Of a stretch of DNA of 29,941 nt, positions 15,191 through 23,690 are shown in pieces. The stretch comes from Opitutia bacterium UBA4654. Its GTDB lineage: Bacteria; Verrucomicrobiota; Verrucomicrobiia; Opitutales; Intestinicryptomonadaceae. Positions within the stretch are counted from its first letter, which is position 1; the number at the start of each line of letters is the position of its first letter. The stretch lies in NCBI GenBank assembly GCA_002405555.1, contig DHMA01000209.1, forward strand, positions 1-29,941, given 5' to 3'. Made by a program: the position numbers and the translations under genes. Below the pieces are notes generated by a model that made no database searches, was not told the DNA's origin, and worked only from the letters and a program-made list of their open reading frames with translations.

Positions 15191-15994
15191 TTATTTTTGC
15201 GAAAGATTGAAAAATTCCTCCGCGTTTTCCACCGTCTTTGCCGCAATGTATTCGGGCGAAACGCCGAAAATTTCCGCCGCCGCCCGCGCGGTGTCGGCAA
15301 GCATTGCGGGTTCGCAGGTCTTGCCCCTGTGCGGCACGGGCGCAAGGTAGGGGCAGTCGGTTTCCAACATGAGCTTTTCAAGTCCCTGCGCGAGCATCGC
15401 CGCCCGCATTTCGCCCGCGCTTTTGTATGTAATTATGCCCGTAAACGACGCCCTTGCGCCGCGCTCGTTAAGCTCGGCGAGCTTTTCGGGCGAACCCGCA
15501 AAACAGTGGAAAACCGCGTCGGAAAAGTCGAGCCGTGCGCGCTCGATTTCGGCAATGCACTCGTCGATTGCGTCGCGGGCGTGGACGCACACGCGCAGTC
15601 CGAGGTCGGCGGCAATGCGCAGTTGGCGGGCGAAGATTTCGCGCTGGCGAAGTTTTTTGCGCTCCGCTTCTTCGGGGTCGTCGGGTAGAAAATGGAAGTC
15701 GAGCCCTATTTCCCCGACGGCTACGGGCAGTCTGCCTCCGCCGACGAAAAGCGAGGGCAGGGCGTCGAGCGCGGTGTCGGAGTCTTCGGAAATGTCTTCG
15801 GGGTGGATTCCCGCCTGCCAGAATATTTCGGAGTGCTTTTCGGCGGCGTCGCGGTATGAAATCCAGTCGGCGGGGTTTGTGGAGCATGCGACAACCCGCT
15901 CCACGCCCGCGCGTTTCGCGCGTTCGAGCGTTTCGGCCAGCGTTCCGTTTTTTATGAATCCGTCCAAGTGGGCGTGTGTGTCCGTGAGTTTCAT
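15191..15994 (-). CDS. TatD-family metal-dependent hydrolase
   Basis: A 267-residue cytoplasmic TIM-barrel hydrolase. Metal ligands typical of the TatD family are visible: His7 and His9 in 'TDTHAHLD', Glu in 'VAVGEIGLDFHF', His in 'VCVHARDA', His in 'AVFHCFAGSPEK', and Asp in 'LMLETDCPYLAP'. TatD proteins are 3'-5' DNA exonucleases or related deoxyribonucleases involved in repair and DNA breakdown. The start is set at the ATG at 15994, giving 'MKLTDTHAH'; the 14 residues further upstream do not belong to the family. It is transcribed alone and diverges from trxB with a 105-nt intergenic gap. Confidence 0.92.
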   Translation of the reverse strand: MKLTDTHAHLDGFIKNGTLAETLERAKRAGVERVVACSTNPADWISYRDAAEKHSEIFWQAGIHPEDISEDSDTALDALPSLFVGGGRLPVAVGEIGLDFHFLPDDPEEAERKKLRQREIFARQLRIAADLGLRVCVHARDAIDECIAEIERARLDFSDAVFHCFAGSPEKLAELNERGARASFTGIITYKSAGEMRAAMLAQGLEKLMLETDCPYLAPVPHRGKTCEPAMLADTARAAAEIFGVSPEYIAAKTVENAEEFFNLSQK

Positions 15995-16089
15995 TTTTCG
16001 CGTTTTTTTACGATATTCCGCCTGCCGATTCAACAAGTAAATTCGGGCGCGGACAATATGCTTGCGGAAAATCGGGAAGTTTTTTTAAT

Positions 16090-16094
16090 GGAGG
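16090..16094 (+). promoter_or_regulatory. strong ribosome binding site deciding the trxB start
   Basis: GGAGG is 5 nt before the ATG at 16100 and overlaps an in-frame ATG at 16088. It favours 16100 over 16088 and over the further upstream ATG at 16058. Such a strong site is unusual in this window. Confidence 0.75.
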
Positions 16095-16099
16095 CGAAC

Positions 16100-17014
16100 A
16101 TGGAAGAAATAATCATAATCGGAAGCGGCTGCGCGGGAATGGGAGCTGCGATATACGCCGCGCGGGCGGGCGCAAAGCCCCTCGTGCTCGAAGGCTCGCG
16201 GCCGGGCGGACTCCTCACGACGACGAGCGAAGTCGAAAACTACCCCGCCTTCCCCGATGGCGTGGGCGGCTTCGACCTCGTCTGGAAAATGCGCGAGCAG
16301 GCGCAGAAATTCGGCGCAAGGACGGAAAACGCGACCGTCGTGAAAGCCGATTTTTCGGGCGATGTAAAAAAGCTCTACGGTGCCGACGGCAAAGTTTTCG
16401 AGGCAAAAAAAGTGATAATCGCCACGGGCGCGTCGCCGCGCATGACGGGCGCAAAGGGCGAGGCCGAGCTTCTCGGCACGGGCGGCGTCTCAGTTTGCGC
16501 CACCTGCGACGGCGCGTTCTACAAGGGCAAAGACGTGGCGGTAATCGGCGGCGGCGACACCGCCTGCGAGGAGGCGCTGTTTTTGTCGCGCTTCTGCTCG
16601 TCGGTGAAAATCGTCCACAGGCGCGACTCTTTCAGGGCGTCGCGCGTGATGTCCGAGCGCGTGGCGGCTAATCCCAAAATTTCGGTCGTTTGGAATTCCG
16701 TGCTCGAAGAGGTTTTGAAGGGCGAAAACGGCAAGTGCCGCGGAATTTCCGTAAAAAACACGGCGGACGGCTCCGTTTCGGAAATCCCGTGTGCGGGCGT
16801 GTTCATCGCAATCGGATACGTTCCCGACACAAAAGCTTTTGTAAATGCCGTTGACACCGACAAAGACGGCTACATTATACCATACGGAAAAACGCTTGTG
16901 CAGACGAGCGTCGCCGACGTCTACGCGGCGGGCGACTGCACCGACCGCGTTTTCGGGCAGGCGATAACCGCAACCGCCATGGGCTGCATGGCGGCGATTC
17001 TCGCAAGCTCGTAG
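16100..17014 (+). CDS. trxB: thioredoxin reductase
   Basis: A 304-residue flavoenzyme that transfers electrons from NADPH through FAD to thioredoxin in the cytoplasm. The FAD-binding glycine motif is at 8-17 ('GSGCAGMGAA'), followed by 'GGLLTTTSEVENYP'. The redox-active disulfide is 'CATCDG' (Cys133 and Cys136), the NADPH-binding motif 'GGGDTACEEA' is at 150-159 with 'HRRDSFRAS' after it, and the second FAD motif 'VYAAGDCTD' is near the C-terminus. Length fits the low-molecular-weight class. The second glycine-rich residue set has Cys11 where most family members have Pro or Ala (usually GSGPAG), which is unusual. It lies 60 nt upstream of prmA. Confidence 0.95.
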   Translation: MEEIIIIGSGCAGMGAAIYAARAGAKPLVLEGSRPGGLLTTTSEVENYPAFPDGVGGFDLVWKMREQAQKFGARTENATVVKADFSGDVKKLYGADGKVFEAKKVIIATGASPRMTGAKGEAELLGTGGVSVCATCDGAFYKGKDVAVIGGGDTACEEALFLSRFCSSVKIVHRRDSFRASRVMSERVAANPKISVVWNSVLEEVLKGENGKCRGISVKNTADGSVSEIPCAGVFIAIGYVPDTKAFVNAVDTDKDGYIIPYGKTLVQTSVADVYAAGDCTDRVFGQAITATAMGCMAAILASS

Positions 17015-17028
17015 CGCGTTCCTCCCGA

Positions 17029-17055
17029 CGGACGCGCGGGAAAAATCCGCGTCCG
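17029..17055 (+). other. hairpin between trxB and prmA
   Basis: An 8-bp perfect stem (CGGACGCG at 17029-17036 with its complement at 17048-17055) has an 11-nt A-rich loop. There is no T-tract, so it is not a standard terminator. It could be an mRNA-stabilising or attenuating structure. Confidence 0.35.
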
Positions 17056-17074
17056 CAACAATACGCACACTACA

Positions 17075-17950
17075 ATGGTAAAACTTACGGCAACAATTTC
17101 AGACGCGCTCGTCCAGCCGCTTGAAGACGCGTTCTGCGAACTCACGCGCTCAAGCTGGGGCATAGAAAAAATCAACGACCGCACCGCGCCCGAACTCTTC
17201 GGGTATTTCGATTCGGACGACGACGCAAAACAGGCGTACGCGGAAGTCCGCGGCCGCTTCCCGACAGTTCCCGAAACGTTCTCGATAGAGAAAATCGACG
17301 ACCGCGACTGGCAGAACGAATACAAAAAATTCCTCAAACCGTGGACATACCGCGACCTCCACTGGGTTCCCGAATGGATGCGCGGCGGCTACCAAGCCCC
17401 CGCCTCCGACAAGGTTCTCTATTTCGACGCGGGGCTTGCATTCGGCACGGGCGACCACCCCACCACGCGCCTCTGCGCAATGGCGATGCTCGACTACGCC
17501 GACGCGCATGAAGTGTCCGACAAATTCATTGTGGACGCGGGCTGCGGGTCGGGCATTCTCGCTCTGACCGCCAAGCTCTACGGCTTCGGCAAAATCTACG
17601 GCTTCGACCGCGACGAAGAGGCGGTTCGCGTGAGCGTCGAAAACGCCCGCGCCAACGGCATTCCGCTTGAAAACGTCTCGTTCGAGCACGCGGGGATTGA
17701 GCGCGCGCTTGCGGGCAAGCAGGCGGACATTGTCCTTGCAAACATCATTTCCGACGTTTTGTGCATTTACGCCGACGTCCTGCTGGGCGCGGTAAAGCGC
17801 GGCGGGCTGCTTGTGCTAAGCGGCATTCTCGCCGTCGAAAACGAAAGGGTGCGCGACTACTTTCTGTCGCGCGGCGGCGGTATGATAGAGTCCGCCGAGC
17901 CGACGACGATGGGCGAATGGTCTCGCCTTGTGATAAAAATGAGGGATTAG
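17075..17950 (+). CDS. prmA: ribosomal protein L11 methyltransferase
   Basis: A 291-residue class I SAM-dependent methyltransferase that trimethylates ribosomal protein L11. The N-terminal substrate-recognition region contains 'DRDWQNEYKKFLKPW', and the family-specific 'GLAFGTGDHPTTRLC' is at 120-134. The SAM-binding motif I is 'VDAGCGSGILAL' (153-164), the acidic post-I loop is 'FDRD' (177-180), and the catalytic-pocket strand is 'IVLANII' (219-225). Size and order match PrmA. It starts with an ATG lacking a Shine-Dalgarno sequence and ends 4 nt before the GTG of the next gene, beginning a compact run of four genes to galM. Confidence 0.93.
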   Translation: MVKLTATISDALVQPLEDAFCELTRSSWGIEKINDRTAPELFGYFDSDDDAKQAYAEVRGRFPTVPETFSIEKIDDRDWQNEYKKFLKPWTYRDLHWVPEWMRGGYQAPASDKVLYFDAGLAFGTGDHPTTRLCAMAMLDYADAHEVSDKFIVDAGCGSGILALTAKLYGFGKIYGFDRDEEAVRVSVENARANGIPLENVSFEHAGIERALAGKQADIVLANIISDVLCIYADVLLGAVKRGGLLVLSGILAVENERVRDYFLSRGGGMIESAEPTTMGEWSRLVIKMRD

Positions 17951-17954
17951 TTCC

Positions 17955-18920
17955 GTGGCGGAGACAATCGCAGCACTCAAAAATTCGCGCGAGGACGACG
18001 GGCGCAGAAGCTTTTGCGTGGTCGGGCTTCTGAGGTCGTCGCAGGCGAAGATTGCAAAAAACGGCAGCGAGTTCCTCATGCTCGAATTCGGCGACAACGG
18101 CGGCTCGTTTTCGTCGATGTGCTTCGACGGTTCGCCCGCGTTCGACGCCCTGCGCGACGCCCCCGTCGGCGCGGCGTTCGAAGTCTGCGGCACGACCGAC
18201 TTCTATCAGGGGCGTTTAAGCCCGAAAATTGACTCAGTCCGCAGAATCGAGGGCGAGGAGCTTGACTCCATGGTCGAAGCCCTCGCGCCCGTCTCGCCCT
18301 ACGACCCCGACGAAATGCGCACCGAGCTTGAATCTTTCATCGAGCGCATAAACGACGAGGCCCTGCGCAACACCGTCCAGTACGCGATAGACTCCGTGGG
18401 AGAGGCGTTTTTCAAAAGCACCGCGGCGGTCAAAATGCACCACGCCTACGTTTTCGGGCTGCTCGAACACACCCTGAAAACCGCGCGAATGGCGTCCGCG
18501 CTGCTGCCGCTCTACCCCTTTGTGGACGCCGACTTGGCTCTCGCGGGCTGCATTCTCCACGACATCGGCAAAGTGCGCGAGTACTCTCAGGGGCTTGTCC
18601 CCGAACGCACGAAAATCGGCATTTTGCAGGGGCATGTCGTCTTGGGATACAGAATCGTGCGCGGCGCGGGGCTGAAAAACGGGCTTAAACGCGGCATTCT
18701 CGAACGCCTCGAACACATAATTTTGAGCCATCAGGGCGAGCCCGAATGGGGCGCGGCGGCGCGGGCGGCGACCCCCGAAGCCGTGTTCGTTTCGAACGTG
18801 GACAACTTCGACGCGAAAATGGGCGCGATTGAAGCCGCACTCGCCTCGGCGGGAGACGCAGAATTCGTCGAAGTCGGCGCGTTGCGGGCAAAGGTTCTCG
18901 CCGAAAAACCGCAGCATTGA
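17955..18920 (+). CDS. OB-fold plus HD-domain protein (YhaM-type 3'-5' exonuclease)
   Basis: A 321-residue protein with a GTG start. Residues about 18-97 form an OB-like nucleic-acid-binding domain ('FLMLEFGDNGGSFSSMCFDG', 'GTTDFYQGRLSPKID'). From about 150 there is an HD phosphohydrolase domain: the 'KMHHAYVFGLLEHTLK' segment supplies His162/His163 and His172, and 'AGCILHDIGKVREY' contains the HD pair His202-Asp203. Further His residues are in 'GHVVLGYRI' and 'ILSHQGEPEWGAA'. This domain order is that of YhaM/CBF1-type 3'-5' exonucleases, which trim RNA and single-stranded DNA. It is embedded in a run with prmA (4 nt upstream) and rdgB (5 nt downstream), typical of housekeeping nucleic-acid metabolism. 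Confidence 0.88.
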   Translation: MAETIAALKNSREDDGRRSFCVVGLLRSSQAKIAKNGSEFLMLEFGDNGGSFSSMCFDGSPAFDALRDAPVGAAFEVCGTTDFYQGRLSPKIDSVRRIEGEELDSMVEALAPVSPYDPDEMRTELESFIERINDEALRNTVQYAIDSVGEAFFKSTAAVKMHHAYVFGLLEHTLKTARMASALLPLYPFVDADLALAGCILHDIGKVREYSQGLVPERTKIGILQGHVVLGYRIVRGAGLKNGLKRGILERLEHIILSHQGEPEWGAAARAATPEAVFVSNVDNFDAKMGAIEAALASAGDAEFVEVGALRAKVLAEKPQH

Positions 18921-18925
18921 TTTTT

Positions 18926-19537
18926 ATGGAAATTTACATAGCTACATCGAACAAACACAAAGTCTCCGAGTTCGGCGAAATGTTCGCCGCCGCGGGGCTG
19001 GAATGCGCCGTGCGCTCCGCCGCCGACGTAATCGGCTTCGAAAGCCCCGTCGAGGACGGCGGCACTTTCGAGGAAAACGCGTTCATCAAGGCGGAGGCGT
19101 TGAAGCGCAAAACCCCGCCCGACGCGTACGTCATGGCGGACGACAGCGGAATTGTCGTTGACGCGCTCGGCGGAGCTCCTGGGATACGCTCGGCGCGGTA
19201 CGCGGGCGTTTCGGGCGCGGGCGCGGACTCCGCCAACAACGAAAAACTTCTGCGCGAGCTTGCCGGCGTTCCCGACGGAAAACGGAGCGCGCGCTTCGTC
19301 TGCGCAATCGCGCTTATTTGCCCCGACGGCGAACGCGCGGCGTTTTGCGGGAAAATCGAGGGCGTCATAAACAGGGGCGCGGCGGGCGTCAACGGCTTCG
19401 GCTACGACCCGCTTTTCTACCTGCCCGAACGCGGCAAAACCACGGCGGAACTTTCGCCCGAAGAGAAGAACGCGATAAGCCACAGGGGCGCGGCGTTCGC
19501 GAAACTCGCGGAATTTTTGAAAACCAAAACAAAGTAA
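18926..19537 (+). CDS. rdgB: RdgB/HAM1 XTP/dITP pyrophosphatase
   Basis: A 203-residue enzyme that hydrolyses non-canonical purine nucleotides (dITP, XTP) to monophosphates, keeping them out of DNA and RNA. Family motifs are 'IATSNKHKVSEF' at the N-terminus, 'VEDGGTFEENAFIKAEA', 'VMADDSGIVVDALGGAPGIRSARYAG' with the catalytic Asp pair, 'NGFGYDPLFYLPERGKTTAEL' and the closing 'NAISHRGAAFAKL'. The ATG at 18926 fits the family start; a TTG at 18917 would add three residues. Its start is 5 nt after the HD-domain gene and its stop 4 nt before galM. Confidence 0.95.
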   Translation: MEIYIATSNKHKVSEFGEMFAAAGLECAVRSAADVIGFESPVEDGGTFEENAFIKAEALKRKTPPDAYVMADDSGIVVDALGGAPGIRSARYAGVSGAGADSANNEKLLRELAGVPDGKRSARFVCAIALICPDGERAAFCGKIEGVINRGAAGVNGFGYDPLFYLPERGKTTAELSPEEKNAISHRGAAFAKLAEFLKTKTK

Positions 19538-19541
19538 AAAT

Positions 19542-20660
19542 ATGAAAAAATATCTATCGGCATTGTTGGGGCTCGCGGCGTTGTGCGCGGGCTGTTCGCA
19601 GAGCGTGGAAGTCTCCGACTTCGGCAAAACAAAGGACGGACAGACCGTAAAGGAGTACGTCCTTAAAAATTCGCGCGGCACAACCGCAAAGATTCTCGAC
19701 TACGGCGCGATTATCCGCGAACTGCGCGTCGCCGACCGCAACGGGAAATTCGGCGACATCGTTCTGGGCTTCGACAACGTTTCGGACTACGAAACCAAAA
19801 GCCCGTATTTCGGCGCGGTAGTCGGACGCTACGGCAACAGAATCGCCGACGGCAAATTCAGCCTCGACGGCAAAGAATACAACGTCTCGAAAAACGAGAA
19901 GGACATCACCTGCCTGCACGGCGGCGTGGTCGGCTTCGACAAGAAAATCTGGAAGGCTGAAACGCGCACCACTCCCGACGCGTCCGTTTTGAAGCTCACC
20001 CTCGTTTCGCCCGACGGCGACCAGGGCTTCCCCGGAAACCTCAAAGCGGTAGTGGTCTACACTCTCGACAACAACGACGCGCTCACCGTGGAATACTCCG
20101 CCACGACCGACAAGCCCACCGTTTGCAACCTCACAAACCACTCCTACTTCAACCTCGCGGGCGCGGGAGAGGGCACAATCCTCAATCAGGAACTTGCGCT
20201 CGACGCCGACAAATACACGGTTGTGGACCAGAAGCTCATTCCCACGGGCGAACTCCGCAAGGTTGACGGCACGCCGTTCGACTTCCGCAAGCCCGAAAAA
20301 GTCGGCGCGCGCATAAACTCCTCCGACGAGCAAATCAAGACGGGCAGGGGCTACGACCACAACTTCGTGTTCCGCAAGGGACAGACCGCCGAACCCGTCG
20401 CCGCCGCGTCGCTTTACGACCCCGCCAGCGGCCGCCTCATGGTTATCGAAACTACCGAACCCGCCGTGCAGTTTTACAGCGGCAACGGCTTGGACGGCGT
20501 AGCGGGCAAGGAGGGCAAGAAGTACGTTAAAAACGGCGCGCTCGCGCTCGAAACGCAGCACTATCCCGACTCGCCGAACCAGAAGGATTTTCCGTCCACA
20601 ACGCTCCGCCCGAACGAGCAGTACAAGAGCAAGACGGTCTTCAAATTCTCCACAAAATAG
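19542..20660 (+). CDS. galM: aldose 1-epimerase (mutarotase), lipoprotein form
   Basis: A 372-residue mutarotase that interconverts alpha and beta anomers of aldoses such as galactose. It carries a lipoprotein signal (LCAGC, Cys18), so it acts in the periplasm or at the outer membrane and not in the cytoplasm. Catalytic and binding motifs are 'VVGRYGNRIADGKF' (93-106), 'LHGG' (125-128), 'NLTNHSYFNLAG' with the acid His200, 'GRGYDHNFV' with Asp272, and the base Glu337 in 'LALETQHYPDSPNQ'. Length is normal once the signal is removed. It ends the run starting at prmA and is followed by a strong terminator. An exported mutarotase agrees with extracellular glycan breakdown by the other secreted enzymes. 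Confidence 0.93.
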   Translation: MKKYLSALLGLAALCAGCSQSVEVSDFGKTKDGQTVKEYVLKNSRGTTAKILDYGAIIRELRVADRNGKFGDIVLGFDNVSDYETKSPYFGAVVGRYGNRIADGKFSLDGKEYNVSKNEKDITCLHGGVVGFDKKIWKAETRTTPDASVLKLTLVSPDGDQGFPGNLKAVVVYTLDNNDALTVEYSATTDKPTVCNLTNHSYFNLAGAGEGTILNQELALDADKYTVVDQKLIPTGELRKVDGTPFDFRKPEKVGARINSSDEQIKTGRGYDHNFVFRKGQTAEPVAAASLYDPASGRLMVIETTEPAVQFYSGNGLDGVAGKEGKKYVKNGALALETQHYPDSPNQKDFPSTTLRPNEQYKSKTVFKFSTK

Positions 20661-20679
20661 AATCGGAAATCCGAAAACA

Positions 20680-20717
20680 AAAACAGCCCCCGAAAAATCG
20701 GGAGCTGTTTTTTTTTG
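20680..20717. terminator. terminator, probably bidirectional
   Basis: An 11-12 bp stem (about 20682-20693 with 20698-20709, one C/A mismatch) with a short A loop is flanked by A-rich DNA left and nine T right. It serves galM and could also end read-through from the U32 gene, whose stop is 150 nt away. Confidence 0.85.
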
Positions 20718-20866
20718 CGCCATCGCGTTCCGCCGACATTTCGCTTCGGGCGGCATTGCCGTTTCAACGCGGACTTATCGGGGGGCGCAATTACTGCCGC
20801 TGAAACGCAAATCGCGCAAAGTGCCGCAGTCAGTCGCCTTGTGTCTTGGGGGCGCAAATTTCCAAG
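20718..20866. other. intergenic region with repeated GGGGCGCAA(A)TT motif
   Basis: No gene is seen. The motif GGGGCGCAA(A)TT occurs twice, at about 20782-20792 and 20849-20860, both on the plus strand. A 7-bp inverted repeat CGTTTCA/TGAAACG (near 20759 and 20800) flanks the first copy. Confidence 0.4.
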
Positions 20867-22714
20867 CTATGGGCGGCGGGGGTCGTTCCAAAATATTTCC
20901 ATGCCGCAGCGCTTGCAGTCGAAGCGCAGGCGGAGTTCGGCGGAATCGTTGACGAGAAAAAGCGGCTCTTCGGGCTTTTTGCCCGACGTTTTTTTGCACA
21001 TTCCAAGCTCGCGCAAAATGCAGTGTTTTGTGGTCATCACGCGCTTGCCGCGCATGTCGGGGCGTTCGATTTCGCAGGCGAATTCGGAGACGCTTGCGCC
21101 GAACCTCTCGTGGAATTTTGCGGCGTAGCTGTTTGCGATGTTTTCGTCGGAGTCGAGCGGTTTTGAAAACGCCTTGTAGAATTGCGGCTCGCGCGGCTTG
21201 CGGTTGCGGAGCTTTGCGTTGTAGCTGTCGAGAATGTTTTTTTCGAGCGCGGACACAAGCTCGCGCCTGATTGCGTTGATTTCCGCCGCCCGCAAAAACG
21301 GGGCGCACAAAACCCGCACGTCGTCGGTTGAAAACGGGGTGTTGCCGAGCTTTGCGAGGTTCTGGGCAAGCGCGGCGCGGGCGGCGTCGGGGTTCTTCGC
21401 CCTCTCGAATTTCGACAGCCTGATTTCGGCGCGGGCGTTTCGGTCGTCGAGTGTCTTTATCGAAAACGCGATTTGCCCGCCGCGTTCCTCCGCCGAAATT
21501 TCGACGGGCATTTTTCTGACGGTCTCCCGCGCAAGCTCGCTTTCGAACGCCGTGTTTTTGTTCCTGTAAATTTTCGCTCCCGCGGGGATTTCCGCGTGCC
21601 CGTTCGGCGTTCCGACAAACACCCTGTCGCCGTCGATTTTCGAGACGCTCGCTCCCGACGCCCCGCCGTCCCATTCGAACGCGAGTCCGTCTCCGTTTGC
21701 GAGTGTTTTGTCCGCGCCGCACAGCGTGAATCCGCCGCGGAAAACCCTTTCAGCCGAGCCGAGAAATTCGCCCCGCGCCTTCGGCGTCGCAAACGACGCG
21801 CAGCCGCTCTGCGTGCCGCGCAGATGGTACTCGCAGAAATCGCGGTTGAAAGACTTTTCCGCCGACGGCTCGAAAACCGTTTCTGTGTACCCGTAGGACG
21901 GCTTTTCGCCGCGCCGCTTTTCAAGCTCGGCGTCGAGCAGTTTGCGGTAGAGGGCGGTTATGTTTTTGACGTATCCCGCGTCTTTGAGCCTGCCCTCTAT
22001 TTTGAAAATGTCCACGCCCGCGTCGAGCAGTTCGCCGAGCGAGCGCGAGCGGTTCATGTCGCGCAGCGAAAGAAAGTGCGCGGCGGGGGCTATTTCCCTT
22101 CCCCGCGCGTCGAGCAGCCTGTATTTTATGCGGCACGGCTGGGCGCATTCGCCCCTGTTGCCGCTTCGTCCGCCTATCGCAAAGCTCAGCTTGCAACGTC
22201 CGCTGTACGAGACGCAGAGCGCGCCGTGCACAAAGCACTCCAAGCGCGTAGAGGGTTTGAGGGCGGCGGAAATTTCGGAAATCTCGCGCAGAGAAAGCTC
22301 CCGCGCGACCACGATTGTGTCGAAGCCGCACGACTCCAAAAATTTCGCCTTTTCGGGGGTCGTCGTGTGGCACTGCGTGCTTGAATGGATTGCAATCGGC
22401 GGAAGTCCGTATTCCAGCAGTCCCAAATCCTGAACGATGAGCGCGTCGGCGTTCGCCTCGTAGAGCTTTTGCGCAAGCCTTGCCGCGCGGGGAACTTCGG
22501 CGTCGGAAAGAATGGTGTTCAGGGCGACGTACACCTTGCAGCCGTAGAGATGGGCGAAGTCGCAGAGCTTTGCGATGTCGTCAACCGAATTGCCAGCCGC
22601 GCTTCTCGCCCCGAATTCGTCCGCGCCGATGTACACGGCGTCGGCTCCGCACAGAATCGCCGCGCGGGCGGTTTCGGCGTTTTTTGCGGGCGCGAGAAGT
22701 TCGGGCTTTTTCAT
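20867..22714 (-). CDS. rlhA: U32 peptidase-family protein, RlhA type
   Basis: A 615-residue protein of the U32 family. Despite the peptidase name, RlhA takes part in hydroxylation of C2501 in 23S rRNA. The N-terminal barrel begins 'ELLAPAKNAETARAAILCGADAVYIG' and contains 'IHSSTQCHTTTPEKAKFLESCG'. The conserved cysteine cluster, probably binding an iron-sulfur cluster as in related U32 proteins, is seen as Cys167, Cys174, Cys190 and Cys194 ('GALCVSYSGRC', 'NRGECAQPCRIKY'). The C-terminal part has 'VMTTKHCILRELGMC' and a CxxC in 'FDCKRCGM', both features of the long RlhA subgroup and not of the shorter TrhP or UbiU/UbiV proteins. The ATG at 22714 is 1 nt after the CPBP gene's stop. Confidence 0.88.
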   Translation of the reverse strand: MKKPELLAPAKNAETARAAILCGADAVYIGADEFGARSAAGNSVDDIAKLCDFAHLYGCKVYVALNTILSDAEVPRAARLAQKLYEANADALIVQDLGLLEYGLPPIAIHSSTQCHTTTPEKAKFLESCGFDTIVVARELSLREISEISAALKPSTRLECFVHGALCVSYSGRCKLSFAIGGRSGNRGECAQPCRIKYRLLDARGREIAPAAHFLSLRDMNRSRSLGELLDAGVDIFKIEGRLKDAGYVKNITALYRKLLDAELEKRRGEKPSYGYTETVFEPSAEKSFNRDFCEYHLRGTQSGCASFATPKARGEFLGSAERVFRGGFTLCGADKTLANGDGLAFEWDGGASGASVSKIDGDRVFVGTPNGHAEIPAGAKIYRNKNTAFESELARETVRKMPVEISAEERGGQIAFSIKTLDDRNARAEIRLSKFERAKNPDAARAALAQNLAKLGNTPFSTDDVRVLCAPFLRAAEINAIRRELVSALEKNILDSYNAKLRNRKPREPQFYKAFSKPLDSDENIANSYAAKFHERFGASVSEFACEIERPDMRGKRVMTTKHCILRELGMCKKTSGKKPEEPLFLVNDSAELRLRFDCKRCGMEIFWNDPRRP

Positions 22715-22715
22715 G

Positions 22716-23690
22716 CTATTTTTCGGAATTGCCCTTCGGCTTCCACATGCAAAGCGCAACGAAAATCAGCGTAAGAAGCGCGAGCGACATGTAGCCCGTC
22801 GTCAGTCCCGAACCGCCGAAATACACCATGTTCGGGCTTTTGCCTATTTCGAAAATCTTGCGGTATGTCTGGATTGAAAACACTATGCCCGCGTGCATGG
22901 CAATCGGCGCCCAAAGCATTTTCGTCCTGATGTAGAGCATGCAGAGCACCGCGCCGAACATGAAAAGCGTGGCGAAGTGCACAAACTGGAAGCTTGTGCC
23001 GATTCCGACGGTGTCGTACCACGCCACGAAAAAGCCGATGTCCCACGACGAATTGTGGACGCCCCCCGGAAGCGAGTCCCAAATCGAATTCGGCACTTTG
23101 AAGTGCTTGTACGCAAAAAACAGCGAGCTTAGCACGACCGCCGAAAGCGCGTCGAACGCCGTGTAAATTGAGCGCATTATAAGACAGCGCATTACAAGCT
23201 CTTCGAGAAAGCCGAGAATCAGCCCGCCGAGAATCGCCGAAATTAGAATGTTCGCAAGCTCGCCTCCGACCGCTCCCACAAACTTCACGTTGCAGAACGC
23301 GTATTGGAACGAGAAAATCACGACCGCAAGCCCCACCCCAAGCGCGAAGAATCTGAAAAAGTAGCCCGCAGCTCCCGGCGTGAACGGCATTCCGATGTTT
23401 TTGAACGAAAACAGCCCGCAGCGTTTAATCATGTACGGCAAGCCGATTACAATCGGCGCCCACCTGAGCCTGTCGTAGAAAACGTCAACACCCTTGCCGA
23501 GCAGCCAGCGCGTGGTTTCCGTCGATTCAATCGAATCGACCCATTGCACGACCCAGTACGCGGGGGCGGTCAGCACCGCGGCAAAAAGCGTCGCGCCGAG
23601 GTAGATAAAAATGAATAGTCCGAGCCCTTCGAAAGAGTGGCGGTTTGTCCCCAGTCCGAAGAGCATCAATTCTTTTTCGCGTTTAAACAT
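22716..23690 (-). CDS. CPBP-family intramembrane metalloprotease
   Basis: A 324-residue multi-pass inner-membrane protein with about eight hydrophobic segments. It carries the CPBP (ABI/Rce1-like) motifs inside the membrane region: EExxxR at 163-168 ('LEELVMR'), FxxxH at 192-196 ('FAYKH'), and a third His in 'WAPIAMHAG' near residue 280. CPBP proteins cleave prenylated or other membrane substrates, or protect against peptides; the substrate here is unknown. The ATG at 23690 is chosen over a TTG three codons upstream. It is the first gene of a two-gene unit with rlhA, but no functional link between the two is evident. Confidence 0.88.
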   Translation of the reverse strand: MFKREKELMLFGLGTNRHSFEGLGLFIFIYLGATLFAAVLTAPAYWVVQWVDSIESTETTRWLLGKGVDVFYDRLRWAPIVIGLPYMIKRCGLFSFKNIGMPFTPGAAGYFFRFFALGVGLAVVIFSFQYAFCNVKFVGAVGGELANILISAILGGLILGFLEELVMRCLIMRSIYTAFDALSAVVLSSLFFAYKHFKVPNSIWDSLPGGVHNSSWDIGFFVAWYDTVGIGTSFQFVHFATLFMFGAVLCMLYIRTKMLWAPIAMHAGIVFSIQTYRKIFEIGKSPNMVYFGGSGLTTGYMSLALLTLIFVALCMWKPKGNSEK

